From NCBI GenBank assembly GCA_025980335.1, contig JAICXO010000014.1, positions 1 through 33,956 of the forward strand: DNA of 33,956 nucleotides, read 5' to 3'. Of the stretch, positions 32,295 through 33,956 are shown piece after piece. A program made the position numbers and the translations under genes. Position 1 is the stretch's first letter; the number at the start of each line of letters is the position of its first letter. The stretch comes from Sphingomonas sp. Its GTDB lineage: Bacteria > Pseudomonadota > Alphaproteobacteria > Sphingomonadales > Sphingomonadaceae. The notes under the pieces are model-generated. The model was not told the origin of the DNA, made no database searches, and worked only from the letters and a program-made list of their open reading frames with translations.

Positions 32295-33563
32295 ATGCTT
32301 CCCGAACCCCTTCGAATTCCGCAGTTCCGCCTGTTCTGGTTCGCGCGGCTGAGCTGGACGATCGGCAGCCTCGCGATGGTGATCGTCATCGGCTGGCAGG
32401 TCTACGACATCGCCCGCCACACGATGGGGCTCAAGGAAGCGGCGCTCCGCCTCGGATTGATCGGGCTGGTGCAGTTCATTCCGCTGTTCCTGCTGACGCT
32501 GGTGACCGGCTGGACCGCGGACCGGCTCGACCGGCGGTGGATCGCACGCGGCGCCGTTGCGCTCGAGCTCGGCTGCGCCACCGCGCTCGGCTGGCTTGCA
32601 TGGACCCACAGCACGACGCTTCTCGTGCTCTATGTCGTCGCCGCGCTGCTCGGCGTCGGCCGCGCGTTCGCCGGGCCTGCATTGGGGGCGCTCGCACCGA
32701 ACCTCGTCCCGCGCGCGATCCTCCCGCGGGCGATCGCCTTGTCGTCGATTGCCTGGCAGACGGGCGCCGTCCTCGGCCCGGCACTCGGCGGCTATCTCTA
32801 CGCCTACGCGCCTTACGCGCCTTATGCGGTCAGCGGCGTGCTGTTCCTGGTCGCCTTCCTTTGCCTGCTCGCAATCTCGGCGGTGCCGCGCACGGGCCTT
32901 GCGCGCGGGCCGAATCCCTGGGCGCAGATGGTCGAGGGGCTGAAATACGTCCGCCGCAATCGGCTGGTGCTCGGCGCCATCAGCCTCGACCTGTTCGCGG
33001 TGCTCCTCGGCGGTGCGACGGCGATGCTCCCGGTCTTTGCCCGCGACGTGCTTCATTCGGGGGCCGAAGGGCTGGGGCATCTTCGTGCGGCGCCCGCCGT
33101 CGGAGCGACGCTGACCGCGGCCTTCTTCTCCGCCCGGCCGCTCAAGCATAACGTCGGTCTGAAGATGCTTTTCGCGGTGGCGGTGTTCGGCGCAGCGACG
33201 ATCGTGTTCGGCTTCTCGCGTTCGATGCCGCTGTCGCTCGCGTGCCTGGCGCTGCTCGGCGCCGCGGACATGTTTTCGGTCTATGTCCGCCAGTCGCTGA
33301 TCCAGCTCTACACGCCCGACGAAATGCGCGGCCGCGTCGGAGCGGTCTCGTCGCTATTCGTCTCGGCATCGAACGAGCTCGGCGAAACCGAAAGCGGCTT
33401 TCTCGGCGCGCTCATCGGTCCGGTTCCTGCGGTGATTGCCGGCGGGATCGGCGCGGTCGCAGTGGTGTTCCTGTGGTCCTGGTGGTTCCCCGAGCTGCGG
33501 CTTGCAAAAAGCTTCGACGAACCTGATTTGCGCTCTTCCCAACCGGAGGAGCCCGCTCGATGA
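32295..33563 (+). CDS. MFS transporter (enterobactin exporter EntS-like)
   Basis: 422 aa from ATG at 32295 (GTG at 32289 is possible; the ORF track starts further upstream). It has about 12 helices and begins [19 protein letters not shown], typical of the EntS-type MFS branch. Motif A is seen as [15 protein letters not shown], and the later stretch [23 protein letters not shown] is characteristic of these proteins. Substrate unknown; siderophore genes are absent, so a named role is not justified. The stop overlaps the cysK start (ATGA), implying coupling to cysteine synthesis. Confidence 0.87.
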   Translation: MLPEPLRIPQFRLFWFARLSWTIGSLAMVIVIGWQVYDIARHTMGLKEAALRLGLIGLVQFIPLFLLTLVTGWTADRLDRRWIARGAVALELGCATALGWLAWTHSTTLLVLYVVAALLGVGRAFAGPALGALAPNLVPRAILPRAIALSSIAWQTGAVLGPALGGYLYAYAPYAPYAVSGVLFLVAFLCLLAISAVPRTGLARGPNPWAQMVEGLKYVRRNRLVLGAISLDLFAVLLGGATAMLPVFARDVLHSGAEGLGHLRAAPAVGATLTAAFFSARPLKHNVGLKMLFAVAVFGAATIVFGFSRSMPLSLACLALLGAADMFSVYVRQSLIQLYTPDEMRGRVGAVSSLFVSASNELGETESGFLGALIGPVPAVIAGGIGAVAVVFLWSWWFPELRLAKSFDEPDLRSSQPEEPAR

Positions 33564-33956
33564 GAGCCGACAATATCCTCGAGACCATCGGCAATACGCC
33601 GATCGTCCGGATCAACCGCCTGTTCGGCGGTCGCGCCGACGTGTGGATCAAGCAGGAACGGGCAAACCCCGGCGGCTCGATCAAGGACCGCATCGCCATG
33701 GCGATGGTCGAGGATGCGGAGCGCAGCGGCGCCCTGAAGCCCGGCGGCACGATCATCGAGCCGACGTCCGGCAACACCGGCATCGGGCTGGCGATGGTCG
33801 CGGCCGTCAAAGGGTACAAGCTGATCCTGGTGATGCCCGAGAGCATGAGCGTCGAACGGCGGCGGCTGATGCTCGCTTATGGCGCACAGTTCGACCTGAC
33901 GCCGAAGGAAAAGGGCATGTCCGGCGCGATCGACCGCGCTCGCGAGCTGATCGAGC
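33560..33956 (+). CDS. cysK: Cysteine synthase A, 5' part only
   Basis: The ATG at 33560, with GGAGGA 9 nt upstream, opens a frame that runs 132 codons to the window edge without a stop, so it is absent from the ORF track. It reads [16 protein letters not shown], then [11 protein letters not shown] (with the PLP-binding lysine) and [12 protein letters not shown] (phosphate/substrate loop), the diagnostic O-acetylserine sulfhydrylase motifs. It makes cysteine from O-acetylserine and sulfide. A cystathionine beta-synthase-like homologue would look the same at this end, but no N-terminal heme domain is present. It is coupled to the upstream MFS gene by a 4-nt overlap. Confidence 0.92.
   Translation, partial: MRADNILETIGNTPIVRINRLFGGRADVWIKQERANPGGSIKDRIAMAMVEDAERSGALKPGGTIIEPTSGNTGIGLAMVAAVKGYKLILVMPESMSVERRRLMLAYGAQFDLTPKEKGMSGAIDRARELIE

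Noticed and set aside
1-33956. CRISPR arrays, phage genes, classical IS elements, biosynthetic clusters
   Set aside because: No regularly spaced direct repeats, transposase, capsid/terminase or NRPS/PKS signatures were seen on either strand.

Overview
The window is about 34 kb of dense, GC-rich bacterial chromosome. Gene content and order suggest an alphaproteobacterium of the Sphingomonadales (Sphingomonas/Sphingomicrobium-like). The pointers are a comF-grxC-nitrilase-DUF1178 cluster with a divergent NDUFAF5-like methyltransferase, a DUF6356 protein, an aroK/xerD/accA neighbourhood, many 4-nt ATGA/GTGA gene overlaps, and REP-like palindromes. There is no rRNA or phylogenetic marker analysis here, so the taxon is an inference. 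I see no CRISPR array, prophage, classical IS element or secondary-metabolite cluster; most of the window is housekeeping DNA.

Layout. 1-5.3 kb: a truncated M13 metallopeptidase lipoprotein (minus), then methylcrotonyl-CoA carboxylase subunits mccB and mccA. Between these two sits a DUF559 nuclease gene flanked by 56-bp inverted repeats and by a 12-bp near-perfect direct repeat that duplicates the mccA ribosome-binding site. 5.3-6.4 kb: a single-domain and a tandem-domain PilZ protein. 6.4-10.9 kb: a Tat-type flavin amine oxidase, a DUF2383 protein, and the operon DUF6356 - FAD/NAD(P)-binding protein - folE, then tRNA-Arg(CCT). 11-14.3 kb: the operon comF-grxC-nitrilase-DUF1178 (minus) and the divergent methyltransferase. 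14.3-16 kb: an isolated Flp pilin and a periplasmic M48/LysM protease. 16-20.5 kb: accA, xerD, a conserved protein of unknown function, a 48-aa membrane protein missing from the ORF track, and divergent aroK. 20.5-24.6 kb: a Kef-type antiporter, a NifU-like scaffold protein, a REP pair, cysS and cvpA. 24.6-29.1 kb: a DHA2-type MFS pump, a GT2 glycosyltransferase, a ParDE-like toxin-antitoxin locus with a frameshifted toxin, and radA. 29.2-34 kb: a DUF885 lipoprotein, a CPA1 Na+/H+ antiporter, another MFS transporter, and the start of cysK, cut by the window edge.

How genes work together. mccB/mccA form the leucine-degradation carboxylase. AccA supplies the alpha carboxyltransferase of fatty-acid synthesis. 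AroK, FolE and CysK are single steps of shikimate, pterin and cysteine synthesis. XerD and RadA act in chromosome dimer resolution and recombination. The two PilZ proteins point to c-di-GMP signalling.

The strongest unusual signal is the repeat-bounded DUF559 cassette inserted exactly at the mccA start site. Second-tier signals are the frameshifted ParE-like toxin beside an intact antitoxin, a perfect 12-bp dyad upstream of the tRNA, a codon-usage shift inside mccA, and the PilZ pair with similar upstream motifs.
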